A stretch of DNA of 64,000 bases from Sipunculus nudus (lineage: Eukaryota > Annelida > Sipuncula > Golfingiida > Sipunculidae). The number at the start of each line of letters is the position of its first letter. Positions within the stretch are counted from its first letter, which is position 1. Of this stretch, positions 1 through 13,033 are shown in pieces. The DNA lies in contig CM049309.1 of NCBI GenBank assembly GCA_026874595.1, forward strand, positions 4,564,076 to 4,628,075, given 5' to 3'. Below the pieces are notes generated by a model. The model was given only the letters and a program-made list of their open reading frames with translations. It had not been told where the DNA came from and searched no databases. A program made the translations under genes and the position numbers.

Positions 1-375
1 CCACTCTGGATGACTACATTACCTACCAGAACGTTTTGTACTTTCCACTTTGTGTGACTATGATACCAACCGGGGCATTTTGTACTTCCCTGTTTGGTGT
101 GACAAAATTACCTACCAGAACATTTTGTACTTCTCAAGTGACAAAATTGCCTACTAGTACATTTTGTACTTCCCCTCTTTGGGATGACTATATTAACTAC
201 CATGATATTTTTTTTTACTTCTCCACTTGAGCTATTAATTAAATTACCGAGACATTTTGTATTTCTACAGTTGGCATGACAATGTTACCTACCGGGACAT
301 TTTGTATTCTCAACTTGAAATATTAATTTACCTACCGGGACATTTTGTACTTCTCCACTTGGGGTGACTATCTGC
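1..375. repeat. Degenerate ~50-bp minisatellite overlapping an NF-YC exon end
   Basis: About eight to nine degenerate units of roughly 45-52 bp are visible. Each contains a version of ACATTTTGTACTTCTCCACT followed by a TGACTA..TTACCTACC segment. The rightmost unit (about 329-375) is the last coding bases and 5' splice site of NF-YC read on the minus strand, so the array looks like amplification of an exon/intron junction. Several units keep the minus-strand GTAGGTAA donor-like string. The array runs off the left edge. Confidence 0.85.
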
Positions 376-3300
376 ATAAAGACTTGAGTTGTCTGCTGCT
401 GTTGGGCCTGTGACTGGGCTGTGGCTGCCTGGGGCGAGGACTGTATCTGGAGCACCTGAGCATTGGTCTGAACAGCCTGGGTCTCTGGCGTGGCCTGCTG
501 GTGCAGAAACAAAAAAAGGCCATCATACACACCACTTCAACATATTGGAGAAGCTGCAGTATCCCAGAACTTGGCTATATCATCTTTGGAATGGGCCCCC
601 TTTAATACTTGGAATAAAATCTACTGACATGGCATCACAGATCTTGTTAAGTGGATAAAGCAATCCAAGATAAAGCCTTTACCTCTGACTTACATCTATA
701 TGCTTGTAATATTTCAAACAAATCTATCAGTAAATTTAAGTGATATTGTTTATACTAAATTTAGTGGGAGTGGAAGGGAGGTAAATTATGTAATACATCA
801 CATTTATTCAGTTGGGTCTTATAAAGTTACATGTTTATCTATATAGTTTATACAACTCATTCTCAGGATGTATTATAAACAGACATCACAAATACATTTG
901 TAACTCTTTACTAATGGTTCATACATAATATTTTTCTAAAATCAAATTAGCAGGTTTTAATAACTGCCATGTGTCTTGCAGAAATACTAAAGCTACATAC
1001 AAAGCAAGTCTTTAAACCAAATTGTCTTTCATATGTTACACAAAATATTTTTAATTGTTAACCAAGGATGCATATGAGCAGTTGTGCTTATTTGCTTCCA
1101 TAAAAGTGCTTCAACCACCTCATTTAACACTATAAGATGAGGTCCATTGATTATTTAATGAAATTTCTTATTATAAGAACTTAAAACAATTTGAATGTTG
1201 TAACCTACTGGTTGTGAAGCAGCTGATAGCTGGGTCTGCACCTGCTGAACTATCTGTCCTCCTGTAATCATACACAATGGTGGGGTACAATATATAAAGC
1301 ATGGAAAAAAAGTAAAATATAGTAAGAATCTCTCACTTAATAAGATATAGCAGGTATGTACTTAATCAGTTAAACATAGTATTCAGATATTATTGACATA
1401 CAGTCATGAACAATTTTATCTCTGAAGAAACATGTAAATCTTCACTCATATATGTTACATATTATGAGATGGTTTTATAAATTCAACATGTTCCAAAGAG
1501 ACACAACAGGCTAAAGCCATCAGAACATGGAAGGTAAAAGTTGCTCTTTTCTACCAATTTTAGCATTATTTTTACGCCACTAAGTCTCAGACAGGCTTGT
1601 GTGACACAAGTTGTGGGCAAAGATACAGGCCCATCATTACAAAAAATACAGTCACATCATTACAAAGATACAGTCACATCATTACAAAGTATTTGAAACA
1701 AATCTAGATTAGAGGCTATCCGAAAGAACAGGACACACTAATCATGCAATTGTATGTTAAAAACCAAGCAAATATAAGTTTTCAAAAGCTTTATCAATTA
1801 CAAAGATTTTCTGGCACACCTCTGTTTATACAATGGTTTGCAAAGCATGCATTCAATATTTACAAATAATGTTTTACAGAGTGCTTCATGCGAAGGGGGT
1901 CTGACTTCCAGTGTAGTGTATTTAATCTCCTTTTTACGGTCCTCAGGAAGAACAGCCAATAATTTAAGTCTGTCAAAATCACTGAAGGAATATTATCAAA
2001 CTTTTTCTCCTGAAAAAAACTGATGTACCTCTACTACAAGCTGCAGAAACTGGGGGTATGGCTGTGATTATACACCCATTTAATAACCTCATCACAGATG
2101 TATGGGTCTACATACCTTGTACAGCTTGTTGCTGTGCCTGGGGCTGCTGTTGCTGCGTCGTCACTGAACCTTGTGACTGTTGCTGCATGGCAGCCTGGTG
2201 TTGCTGGGCCAGCTGGAAGTAATATTGCACTTGGTCTGGCAGCATGGATGCCCGCGGGACTCCCTCCTCCTACAGATGTACGAACAGACAAAAGTCAGCA
2301 GCTTCATCATTAAAACACTGCATCCCGGTCCACCTCATCCTAATTTAATATTCAGGGGGCAAAGACACATAACTTGGTGAGATTCATGCAAAAAATAGCC
2401 TGTCTGAACAAAATCTGATGAAGTTTTCTGCATGAAATATCTGATTGATAGTCAGGGGTGGGGTAGGGAGAAGAGGGTGGGAAACTGCATCCAGTACACC
2501 ATGATGTGTCTGATCATAAGACTGATTTTATTCTTAATCCTAAGAAGTTTCAGTGCCTCACAGACTAATTTTCTACTAATGTTATAGTGTCAACTGAGAC
2601 AAGCCTATCACAGCCTTTCTCCCTTTGATGTGTGTGTGTGTGGGGGGGGGGGGGGGGGCACATGAAAGTCCTTCTGGTACTTGTCATTAGAAAGGCCTAT
2701 TCTGATATCTGATATAAATTTTATTAACTAAAGACAATCCCTTGAACCTTTTAGAAAAAAGGTCACTGAAAGCTGATCTGACTGCACACAAGCTGTTTGT
2801 TTTGTTTATATCCACATGTTTATAAAATCGTGGCCCACCAAAATAATCCAAACACATTGATTTAACAAGGACATCTGGCGGCAAGTCAGACAACCCAGAG
2901 TACTGCAAAGGCTGTTTTTCAACTGGTGACCTTTCCATTTTAGCACATATGCAATCAACCACCTTATGCTAAATGTTCTTTTCTGTTCATCAGTATTGTG
3001 TATTTACTAACAGATTATAGATAAGCAAGCTCATACTTCCATCACAGTGGTATTATATGAACTGTTCTTAACATGACAAACCTACACTACATTCATACAT
3101 ACACAGAAATCACATAAAGTCTGTACATAAAGTCTGTACAAAAGGTCAGTGAATAGCTGGCTTTAAAAACCTTACCCTTTTAGCTGGTTTGAGTTCATCT
3201 CTTGGTACTATATCTATCAGAAAGTCATACTGGTCAAACTTTGATATTGCAGTGGCCAGATCATTTCTCTACAAGTAAATTATTGTCAGCTTATACATTT

Positions 3301-6300
3301 GCAGCAATCCTGTCAGTATATTTGCATATAACAAGTAAACTCAACGGAGTCACTCTACTGGGAATTTTAAGTGAATATTATTCTATTATATCAGCTTGAA
3401 TACAACAAGAATATGTTAGTCTTTTATTTCAAGATAGTTATCTTTCATTCCCAGATGGTTTACATATAAATTTTTATTTTATACCTAAAACCTTTAATAG
3501 GTCACAGGTATGAGCTATCAGTAGATTGAAGGTTAGTAAAACGTAATGAAGTATAGAATATACTGTATATATACTGTGAATATACAAATCAAAACATACT
3601 GAAAGTTAAGTTTATATTATGGATTAAATTAGTAAACATTTTTCAAGTACTGGTACACTTCACATAACATTAACCATTCAGAGACTGGTCAGAACTCCCC
3701 TACCTGTAACGTTCTCCTTTTGTTATCTTCTGTATGTATCCACGCTCGCAGAGACAGCTCACTGATGAAGATCTCGGAGGCTTTGGCAAACAATACTGGT
3801 GCTTCAGCACTGATCATCTGTCACCAAAAAACATGACCATTAGACCATTTTCATAAAATGTTCAATAAAAGCTTCAGTATCAGTCTGTTGACTTCATTTT
3901 TACAGTGAACAAGCAACCTCTATATTTTTTCTAAACACCAGACAGGAAATACTCAAACAAAATAATCTTAATTTGGGACAAGTTGGAAGAGTTCCATTGT
4001 TTGGGGCAAACTGATAAAAGAAATAAGGTCACAGTGACCTAGTTTGAAGTATGGCATGAACTTTTGCCCTTACCTCAAAGACTCAAAACTTTTATGGCTG
4101 TAGTTTAAATAGCTTGGATGTATGCCCTTGATGCTAAAGCTCTTGTGAATTAGCTGAGCAAAAGCTTCCCCTGGAAATGTCTTTCTCTGGAACAGGACTG
4201 GGTAACAGGCATAAGTTTTCCTAATGACAAAATAATTTCCAATACCATGAATGTACAGCACACATAATGGGTTATAAAAATAAAAATAAACCACCCTGAA
4301 TTCAGAATACAAGCCAATACATGCTAATATCAAATTAACTCAGGAAAAAAGACATTTTCATATGAATGAAAACTAAACTGGTCATGCTGCTTAAATAATA
4401 TTACCTGCCAAAACTAGATGCTTATATTTACAACTCATGTATATGCCAGCTGACAGGAGAAAAATCAACTGACCCCAAAGCAACAAGTTAGACTTGTTCT
4501 AAAAATTATCACACACTATTTACAGTTAGTTTACTTGAACATTTCAACAGAATGTTATGTTTTAAATCATAATATGTAGTTATGTATGGTGTTTTGTTCC
4601 AATTATCTGAACATTCATAAAGATTCACGCTGAAGTCTTTGCATGACCTCTGTTCTTTTCACTAATTAAGAGCATGATTCAAAGCATCAGAGAAGGAAGA
4701 CTGAAAAGTTCTTTCAAGTTATTTTTTCAAGCGCATAATAGCACAATTTTGGCGGAAGGCAGTTAAAGTAAGGGAACCAAGCTTAACTAGAATACAGGTA
4801 GTCGAAAAGCGACTACATGTATCTGCCGAAATCCAAGTGGGACGAGTGAAGTGAGGCATGGATTGAGTGGCAAGGGGAAATAGAGTGAGATGTGTTGTAT
4901 ATTACCATGGATGTCTGCCATGTAAACATGATTGAAGGTGGCGCCACCTGATAGTTGAAAGAGAAAGCTATTAAAGATGTATACATATGCAAAATTTCAG
5001 GTGGATAAGTCAAACCACTGCTGAGATATGAGTGATTTTTACCCTAGGCAGATGAACAGATGGACACCATGCAAAATTGGTTGCAAGTTGGGCCACTCCA
5101 GTCCTAAGATATTAGCAATGATGTAGGCAGCCAAAATGTATATGTGGGTGCAGCCATCAGCCACAAAATCCAGAGAGCTATCCAAGATGTATACTTATGC
5201 ATTTAAATTTTAGGCAAATAAGTCAAACCACAGCTGAGATATGAGTGATTTTATCCAATGGGTGCCAAACAAAAGGATGCTGTGCAAAAATGGTTGCAGG
5301 TGGCACCACCAGTTTTACATATGATAAAGAGCTATGTGAGATCTATTATACGAATGCAAAATTTCAGGCCGATACGTCTTACCAGTCCTGAGATATTAGC
5401 ATGGATGCCTGCAGTGTAAACATAAATGTAGGTGGCGCCACTTACCAGAAAATTGAGAAAGCTATCCAAGATGTATGTACATGCAAAATTTTAGGCCGAT
5501 AAATCAATCCGCTGCCGAGATAGGAGTGATTTTATCACTTGGCAGACAAACAGAGGGACGTTGTGCATAAATGATTGCAGGTGGCATCACCAGTTATGCA
5601 CATGATAAAGAGCTATGTCAGATCTATACACATGCAAAATTTCAGGATGATACGCCAAACAAGTCGTGAGATATTGGTCTAAATGTCTGCAGCCTGAACG
5701 TGAATGTAGGTGGTGCCACCTGTCATAAAATCAAGAAAGCTATCCAGGATGTACAGTCTAACCTCTTTCATTCGCCCCTTGTTCATCCACCAACCTCTCC
5801 TACCGCCAACAAATGAAAAAAGTCCTGATTTCCTTACTACTTATTTACCTCATTCATTTGCCAGCCTCGCTATCCGCCATCCACCAGGTGCATTTTTACC
5901 CAAATATGCCACATTCCCTTGAGCATACGCCATATTCCTGATTCCAGCTTGAGACAAGTCGGAAATATTTCTTCAAACCGGGGTGTTATAGGTTGGTCTC
6001 AGCTGACCTTGCAGCGTCTGTGTTTACAACATGTCACACCTCACTGCTTATAGATCAAGTAGCCTGTGCCACTGATTAACTAGATATTTCTTGGCACCGC
6101 AGGTGCCATAGTATCGCCAGACAATTAATCCCCCCCCCCCCCTTTAAGAATAGGCCCCCCATCTTCAGCAACAATTAATATCAGACCACACTCATAGAAA
6201 AGGTCATTCTCATAGAAAAGGTCATGATCCAAATTTCAATATACATCATCCCCTAACCCATGTCTATGTATATGCAAGAAATCTGTCCATTAGTTTTTGA

Positions 6301-8176
6301 CTTATAATGCTCACAGTACTGTTAAGTGGCAATGATGGGGTATTAAACGGCACGAAAACAAGTAAAAGAATAACAGGTGGCACCACCTGTTTCCCTTACA
6401 TGACAACACTATCCAAGATCTTCGTTCAAGTTGATTTTTGGACCAATCAATGCATCCCTTATTGAGAAATTAATGATTTTGTGTGATTTTCACCATATAT
6501 GGCAATATTCAAGGTCAAGGTCACTCACTGGAAAGGTCATGACCCCTATTCAAATAAACATTATCCTATAACCCATATCCATGCATATGCATAATATGAA
6601 AGAAATTTGTCCATTAGTTTTTGACTTATAATGCTCACAGTACTGATAAATGGCAATGATGGGGTATTAAACGGCACAAAACAAGTAAAAGAATAACAGG
6701 TGGCGCCACCTGTTTCCGGTACATGACAATACTTTCCAAGATCTTCGAACATGTTGATTTTTGGACCAATGCATGCATCCCTTATTGAGATATTCATGAT
6801 TTTGTGTAATTTTCACCATATATGGCAATATTCAAGGTCAAGGCCACTCTAATAGGAAAGGTCATGACCCCAATTTATATATACATCATCCCATAACCCA
6901 TGTCTATGTATATGCATAATATGAAAGAAATCTGTCCATTAGTTTTTGACTTATAATGCTCACAGGTTATAAATGTACTGTTAAGTGGCAATGATGGGGT
7001 ATTTAACGGCACTAAAACAAGTTAAAGAATAACAGGTGGCGCCACCTGTTTCCGGTACATGACATTACTATCCAAGATCTTCGGTCAAGTTGATTTTTGG
7101 ACCAATGCATGCATCCCTTATTGAGAAATTAATGATTTTGTGTGATTTTCACCATATATGGCAATATTCAAGGTCAAGGCCAATCTCATAGGAAAGGTCA
7201 TGACCCCAATTTAAATAAACATCATCCCATAACCCATATCTATGTATTTGCATAATATGAAAGAAATCTGTCCATTAGTTTTTGACTTATAATGCTCACA
7301 GTACTGTCAAGTAGCAGTTTTTTTGGGGATATTAAACGGCATGAAAACAAGTAAAGAATAATAGGTGGCGCCACCAGTTTCTGGAACATGACAACCCTAT
7401 CCATGATCTTCGATCAACTTGATTTTGGGATCAATCCATGCAAGTTTTCTTGAGATATTTAAGAATTTGTGTGATTTTCCCCAAAATTGAACCTATTCAA
7501 GGTCAAGGTCACTCTCCTAGTTGAGGTCATGACCTCATTTTAAATAGGCGTCGTCCTCTCACCCATATCTATACATATACCAAGTTTGGTAAAGATCCGT
7601 GAAATATTTTTTGAGTTATTGTGTCCAAAAGAAATCTCTGCGGCGGCGGCGGCGGCGCGACCGTGCCTAAACCATAGTATCTCCAGACTATGTCTGGCGA
7701 TACAATTAAGACCTTACACCCTTGAAAGTTGTTTCGGGACAGCTGTCATCAGAGAAACTGGTGTTAATTTCACACCAAGAGTCGTTTCGATATGTGTCAT
7801 TTAATGAGGCAAACCAGATTAGTACTTTGGAGCAGTTAACAGGGGTAAGAGGTCAAGCGGCGTATATCGTGTACAGACATTGTCACAACAGCGAACCTAA
7901 GCGGACTGGCCTCAGTGACGCAGTTCGCACGACGAAGTAAACACAAAATATTTTGGCATTAGTTCACATGTGACCCAATAATGATGTCAAGTTTCAGAAA
8001 ATCTGTTCAGTGGTCTCAGAGTTCTATTCTAGATACGAACGTGGCAGCAGCAGAAAATCCAGGTCAAAAACATTGTATCTGCAAAACTTTGTTCTAGAGG
8101 ATAAATTAGTTGGAACAGTTAGACATGCGATAGGGTTATGGTCCCTGTGATGCTTGTAATATACCCTATCCAGTGA

Positions 8177-8223
<47 letters not shown>

Positions 8224-10899
8224 TCAAGCACCATTGCTAACTGTATTTATGTATCACAGCACCTTGAGGTGACTCACCTTCACATCTTCATCCAATTTCA
8301 TAATTTTCTTTATTCTGGCCAATGGCAGCTCCTGCTGCTTAAAACTCTCCTGCATAAAAAATACAACAGAGAAGTGTCAGAGCTGAGGAGGACAAATACA
8401 TAGTTGAATCAATACACCTATCCATGTATATTCAAAATTCACTAATTTTAATATTGATATTTTAATAATCCAGTACATCACTATTTTAAATAAACTTTGA
8501 TTACTTTTTAATTATATTTAATATAACAATTAATGAGTACCATAACATTTTAATGTCCATTATTTTTCAGCATGAAATGACCAACTCTGGTCTGTTAATA
8601 AAAATAAATGCACTGTAACTGTTGGTAATCTGGTATAAGTAAATTACATATCATATTTACACATAGCATTTTTGTGATATAAAGTCTTCACATGCAGATG
8701 ATGCAGCTGCTTTTATATTCTGAATACTGACACTTAGTTAAAACTATATGTGACAAGGTCGCCCTATTTCCCATGTTCGTGTGTGAACAAACCCAGACGA
8801 CATCTGGTAATATGTTGCACATGACCTTACCAAGGTCAGCTTGTCGCATCCAGCGTGTTGACCACGTCTGATAAATGAGTTTTATTGCTGGAACATGTGG
8901 TCGAGCATCAAGCTCATTAGTTTGTCATTGCCCAGTGTCCTCTTGGACTATAGTGTTAAACAGTTCAGACAAAGCAATTACACTTCCAGATGTTGCAAGG
9001 TCATGAGAACCAACAGGTCGAAATACCTTGGACCGAGATGCTAAATATTAATTGAATCATATATAGTCAGGGATACTTTTGGGGTACATGGCTTTCTTCA
9101 ACAAATATTCTGTTTTCTATTGGTTGTTCCGTAAATTTGTTCCTTTTACCCTGTTTATAAGGAGAATGCAACGGATCCCAGTGCGCCAATCTTCAGGCTG
9201 TAGTGGTGCTAAATTCATAAATGTGTCGCCGTTTCAGTAGTGAAAAATAGTTAGTCAATTTCAGTCACTCTGCGACAGCTAAGTTATAAATTAATCCAAG
9301 TTTCACACTTCGGCATTCAAGCCGCTTCACTTAGTATACTTAATATTCATGTCAACGGAAGGAAGGAAGAGTGACAAACAAGCAAGCCAACTAATACTAA
9401 TACTTTCGATTGAGAGCACTGATACAGACTTGTGAGCTGCAAACTATGTAAGTAGTTGTTACAAATGTCTATATGGTTAGAGTGAGTACAGTAGAGTTTT
9501 TCCTTATTATGTAGTTCCATGTATCTGATATATTACACTCATAGAAATGTAAGCTAACACTATGGGTATAAAGCAGATTTATTGGAATGTACTTTTAAGA
9601 TATTGAGATATTTTGTATAAGTAATATTACATATAAAGGACACGTCGGGTTATATATCCAATGCATTGATGCATGGTGATGCTTGTATTTACCATACAGG
9701 TGATATAAGGGTTGTGAATAATGTTGTTAGTCCTGTGATAACTTTTCTGTTCGTAATCATTAGAGTTTGTCTATCTCTAACGTGCAGAGGGTGTATTCAT
9801 ATCACTATAATATGACTGCAGGGATTCACATGGTATAGACCTATAGGTCAGGAAGGGTTAATGTTTTTGTTTGTTCATGTACAAAATGTATGTCCTTGTG
9901 TGTAAGGCGTAAAGTTCTGGTGAAGTAGGTATCCTGTAAGGGATGTAACTTGGCCAGTTAAGGGTAACACCTGGTCCCATGTTATAGTCCAGCTTTATGG
10001 CATTGCAGGTACCACCGAAACAGTAAAGCCAGGTTCATATAGGAACAAGCAGCGATCCTCTGTGATTATTACCGCAGGGAAGAACCCATGAAAGTGGTTA
10101 GTATAGTATTTAGAGTTGTTTTGTGTTAGATGAATATGTTGTGTTTAATGATACCATTATTCTTGTAATCTTTATTTGTGTTCATTAGTCACGACAACAT
10201 TTATTGTTAAGATTGGTTGTAACTAATGTAATCTTACCAAACTTTAATATGTAACAGTTTAGCACAGACATTAATGTTCAAAGGGTCCAAACAGATCACT
10301 TACATGCTTCATGTACTTGTATGGAAGTCGAGGTGATTGTCATTCAATTTATTATGCTGTTTTCTTAATACAGACAATATTTTATGTTTTGTCAAAATGA
10401 AATCACATGTATTTTTAATTACTAAGGTTTAACAAAGCTGATTATATGTTCAGTGTGTCTAATAATACATTGTATTTGATTTGATTTGTCATAATGATTT
10501 GACAGGAACGTTGAATTAAGTTTCTATACCTTTTGTTACAGGGTTTTTGTTCATACTCAAGTTGTCGTAATAAAATGAGTCAAACCAATGAAGGTGTTGT
10601 CATCGAACCCCATCACATATATATAAAACTATATATATTTTATATTAAATACATTTTCACAGTCAATGTGTAATGCGACATACTACACTTTTAGGTAAGT
10701 ACTAAGTATGCATTACAAAATGCACAAAACATATTATAAGGTAATATTCAAGCAGATCATATCATAAAAAGTAATTTACCGTAGACAGATTTTTGGTTTC
10801 TTCTAGAGTCCTTTTCCAGAAGCCCTCGACCTCGGCTGCAGTGTCCACAGCACTGATGGCCACTCCCGCAGCCTGGTAATTTGGATCACTGCCAGCCAT
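336..10899 (-). CDS. NFYC: Nuclear transcription factor Y subunit gamma (NF-YC), partial, multi-exon
   Basis: NF-YC pairs with NF-YB through a histone fold and, with NF-YA, binds CCAAT boxes in promoters. Coding exons in transcript order: 10899-10780 (start codon at 10899), 8349-8278, 3817-3704, 3268-3176, 2269-2116, 1261-1205, and 497-336 (or 332). Joined exons 1-4 encode 133 residues. The conserved core is seen as [18 protein letters not shown], then [26 protein letters not shown], and [19 protein letters not shown]. This is the NF-YC histone fold, at about residues 43-130. A glutamine-rich activation region follows, including VQYYFQLAQ and [14 protein letters not shown]. The first coding exon has an acceptor 8 bases before the ATG, so a 5' UTR exon must lie upstream (see 14663). 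The 3' exons lie beyond the left edge. The junction between 1205 and 497 does not agree in phase, so a small exon or alternative donor is missing from this model. The histone-fold assignment is near certain; the C-terminal exon borders are less sure. Confidence 0.95.
376..1204. other. NF-YC intron, no recognised element
   Basis: Apart from the Q-rich exon at 336-497, this is AT-rich intron. I searched the minus strand for a further Q-rich exon that would repair the reading phase between the exons at 1205 and 497 and did not find a convincing one. Confidence 0.4.
2642..2658. repeat. Poly-G tract (G17)
   Basis: A run of 17 G on the plus strand follows a TGTG microsatellite in an NF-YC intron. 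It is one of several long G or C runs in the window. Confidence 0.9.
2680..3165. repeat. Dispersed repeat, copy A
   Basis: This segment aligns by eye with 55310-55725 in the same orientation. Shared blocks include ATTAACTAAAGA, ATATCTACATGTTTATAA (one difference), a CCAATAATAC-like stretch and CAACCACCT. The open minus-strand frame here is part of the repeat and not a recognised protein. The repeat ends about 10 bases from the donor of the NF-YC exon at 3176. Confidence 0.6.
4026..4040. promoter_or_regulatory. Consensus oestrogen-response-element-like palindrome
   Basis: AGGTCACAGTGACCT is a perfect match to the AGGTCA-n3-TGACCT inverted repeat bound by steroid-type nuclear receptors. It sits in an NF-YC intron with no promoter nearby. 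Function is inference only. Confidence 0.3.
4787..5745 (-). mobile_element. Satellite-carrying Helitron-like element, family 1, copy 1
   Basis: On the minus strand the element ends in a perfect 7-bp hairpin (arms 4798-4804 and 4810-4816, GTAGTCG/CGACTAC), seven bases, CTAG (4787-4790), then T. This is the layout of a Helitron 3' end. Inward lie degenerate tandem monomers with the palindrome GGTGGCGCCACC or variants near 4940, 5301, 5431, 5580 and 5708. No Rep/helicase reading frame is present, so it is non-autonomous. The other end is not clear. Confidence 0.6.
5746..6074. other. NF-YC intron, unique-looking sequence
   Basis: C- and T-rich sequence between two satellite elements. No gene, RNA or repeat was recognised here. 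Confidence 0.3.
6080..7703 (-). mobile_element. Satellite-carrying Helitron-like element, family 2, copy 1 (four monomers)
   Basis: On the minus strand the 3' end has hairpin TGGCACC-tgc-GGTGCCA (6092-6108), eight bases, CTAG (6080-6083), then T, as in Helitrons. The other end (7677-7703) is a 12-bp near-perfect hairpin with a 3-base loop and includes a TC dinucleotide after A. Four internal monomers of 323-336 bp carry the palindrome at 6375, 6698, 7034 and 7363. A CGG run lies near 7640. The same element, inverted and with eight monomers, is at 48742-51685. No transposase is encoded. Confidence 0.7.
7707..8130. repeat. Remnant similar to the family 1/3 junction
   Basis: The stretch 8030-8095 resembles 18150-18215, sharing AACG-GGCA, GGTCAAAAACA, AGTATC-like and CAAAACTT blocks. 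It may be an eroded end of a family 1 element. The rest of the interval shows nothing recognisable. Confidence 0.35.
8183..8218. repeat. TA microsatellite
   Basis: Uninterrupted alternating A and T of about 36 bases close to NF-YC coding exon 2 (8278-8349). Confidence 0.95.
8749..10617. mobile_element. Probable solo LTR
   Basis: The interval begins TGTGAC and ends ATCACA, so it has TG...CA ends with a short inverted repeat. It is flanked by TATA on both sides (8745-8748 and 10618-10621), a possible 4-bp target duplication in AT-rich DNA. Inside are a TATAAGG box near 9158 and an AATAAA signal near 10569, about 50 bases before the end, in the order expected of an LTR. No gag/pol frame or second LTR is seen, so this would be a solo LTR of about 1.87 kb. 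A chance match of ends is possible. Confidence 0.45.
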
Positions 10900-12080
10900 T
10901 CAAGCTGCTGAAACAAACAGGCTTTACATATGATCTACCTCAATACATGGAAGGTATGTCATACCATATACAGCAGATCTTATGTATCAATTTCAAGAAT
11001 TATTCTATCTTAAAGACTTTGGTTTTTTTTTGTTTAAAGGGGGAATTATTTCTGCAGTACTATTTATAGGGAAACTCTTTACACAGTGCTTCACCAATAC
11101 GCCTACTACCTATATTTCAAGCGCTGTTTATACTGGCCTGGTTTTCTGGGTCCCTACACAAGAGGAGAGAATTGTATGCTGGGCCAATCACATGTGACCC
11201 AGTGCTGGAAGCAACATCCTCTATGACTGGCTGAAATGGTCACATGATTTATAGCATATATGAATGCTGTTGGAAAATCTTTTTTAAGGATGGCAGAGGC
11301 CATTGTGTATGAGCAGGACCAGAAACTGATTTAAATATATTTGTGGTCGAAATGCGACACACAACTGATGCGACAAGGAATCTACGTTATTATTGGGACA
11401 TGTTGCCAGCAAAACTAATACTAGCCAAACAAGGAATGCATGGAGCCAATTTTGTTACATTTCGAGTGACAGCTCATCACCCTGCAACTGTCTGAATAGG
11501 CAACTGGCTCAGAAAGAATGGCCCAACACGAGGTTCCCACAGGTCCTTGTGCACACAGGATGCCTGGCTTGTGAGCTGTCACTCAACTGTAACAACACTG
11601 GCTCCGTGCACACCTCACTGGACTGGTATCCATTTTGCTGGCATTGGATACATGGCTATGCTTACACAGTCTTAATGTGATAATTGGTTGATGATGCGAG
11701 AACTTAGAGGGAGAAAAATATGACCCGTTGTTTACTGAGAGTAACCATGAAACTGTTATCAAGCAGCGCTTGAAATGCAGCTATGGGTGGAGCAATGTTG
11801 CCTGTTGTGTGTTTGTTTACTGGCATTTGGTTGGCTGCTAGTCACATCATATGCACAATGTTTTTCAGTAGACACCGACCTGCCACCTGGTGTCTTAGTC
11901 TATTATAGCTGGTCATACCCATCAGCTGTGAAATTGGTAGCTTCTTAAAAAGTGCAAGATTTCCACTGCCTTGGCAGCTTATTTTAATATTTAATAGGCA
12001 AAGGAAGAATTTCATATAAACAAAATTTCAGATGCCCTTGTTGAATTTGTTTCATTTTAGCAGGGCCCCACATATTTTAA
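10900..12080. other. NF-YC intron 1, nothing recognised
   Basis: The first 8 bases are 5' UTR of the NF-YC start-codon exon; its acceptor AG is at 10908-10909 on the minus strand. The rest is intron with no recognised gene, RNA or repeat. Confidence 0.4.
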
Positions 12081-12081
12081 A

Positions 12082-13033
12082 CTAGACGCACTGATTTTCC
12101 GTGATCATGGAAAAATGGAGGAAACTGTAGAATTGGTTGTCCTGCTTGGAATTGCCCTTGTCACATGGCAAGTTGTAAATTGTTTAAGGTTTAAGTTCTT
12201 TAATTATGATAATCATAAGTATTCAGTGCAAAGTAGCACCAAATAAATTCCTACCACTCTCTCCTTAAAATCTTTTACTCTGACAAAATCTTAATTTTTA
12301 TAAAAAATGTTGAAGAAAACAACAGAGTATGTGACTGTTGTTACAATAAAACACTTTTTTGTATAGTCCTTACATTTTGTTTATCATTAAGACACCAGGT
12401 GACGCTCTTGGCACAAATTTAAAGCAAATTTTTTATTTGCCTGTAGATGATATATTGGTTAATTCTAATTGGAAAGATCCCTATTTTGCAGAATAACTTG
12501 GATATCAAAACATGAAATTTACTTGGGACTCAAAAATACCTGCAGTTGATTGCCGTAAGGGCATTTAAACTAAAGCAGGAAACCATGAATAGACTGGTGG
12601 CTGTTGGACAGCATGAATAGGATTTCCTGGTCCCAGGGCCCCATAGAATGCATATTAGTCCTGGGAACCAGTTTGGTAATAATCTCTATTGGTCTAGTCA
12701 CAGAACCTCAGACTTTCACAAAGTAGGCCTATTTTATGATATATATCTTCCGTGAAAATAGTTTGACAAACCATTTTTGTTACAATCTGATAGCAAAGGA
12801 ACGGAATTGCAAACTATAGTCAAATACAAGTTAACTGAATAACTGTTCAAATTGCTTAAAATTGAACTTCCAAGTAGGATACAGAAATTTACATGTGGCA
12901 TAACTGGTTCATGCATTTACAAACATTCTTTAATGGCTTTATACATGCTTTTAAATAATAAACGGAAAAAACAGAATCCACGAACTTGAAAACTGAATTT
13001 TACTTAATTTATAACGGAAAATCAGTGTCTCTA
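12082..13033. mobile_element. Possible DNA-transposon-like element with ~22-bp terminal inverted repeats
   Basis: CACTGATTTTCCGT with a TAGA lead at 12082-12103 recurs inverted at 13011-13033. The two lie 0.95 kb apart with no coding sequence between. The repeat is short and no clear target duplication was found. Confidence 0.35.

Noticed and set aside
2034-2380. Three overlapping frames around 2.1-2.3 kb
   Set aside because: They are shadows of the NF-YC Q-rich exon 2116-2269, whose true frame agrees with neighbouring exons.
2687-2962. 91-residue minus-strand frame
   Set aside because: It lies wholly within a dispersed repeat that is broken in the other copy.
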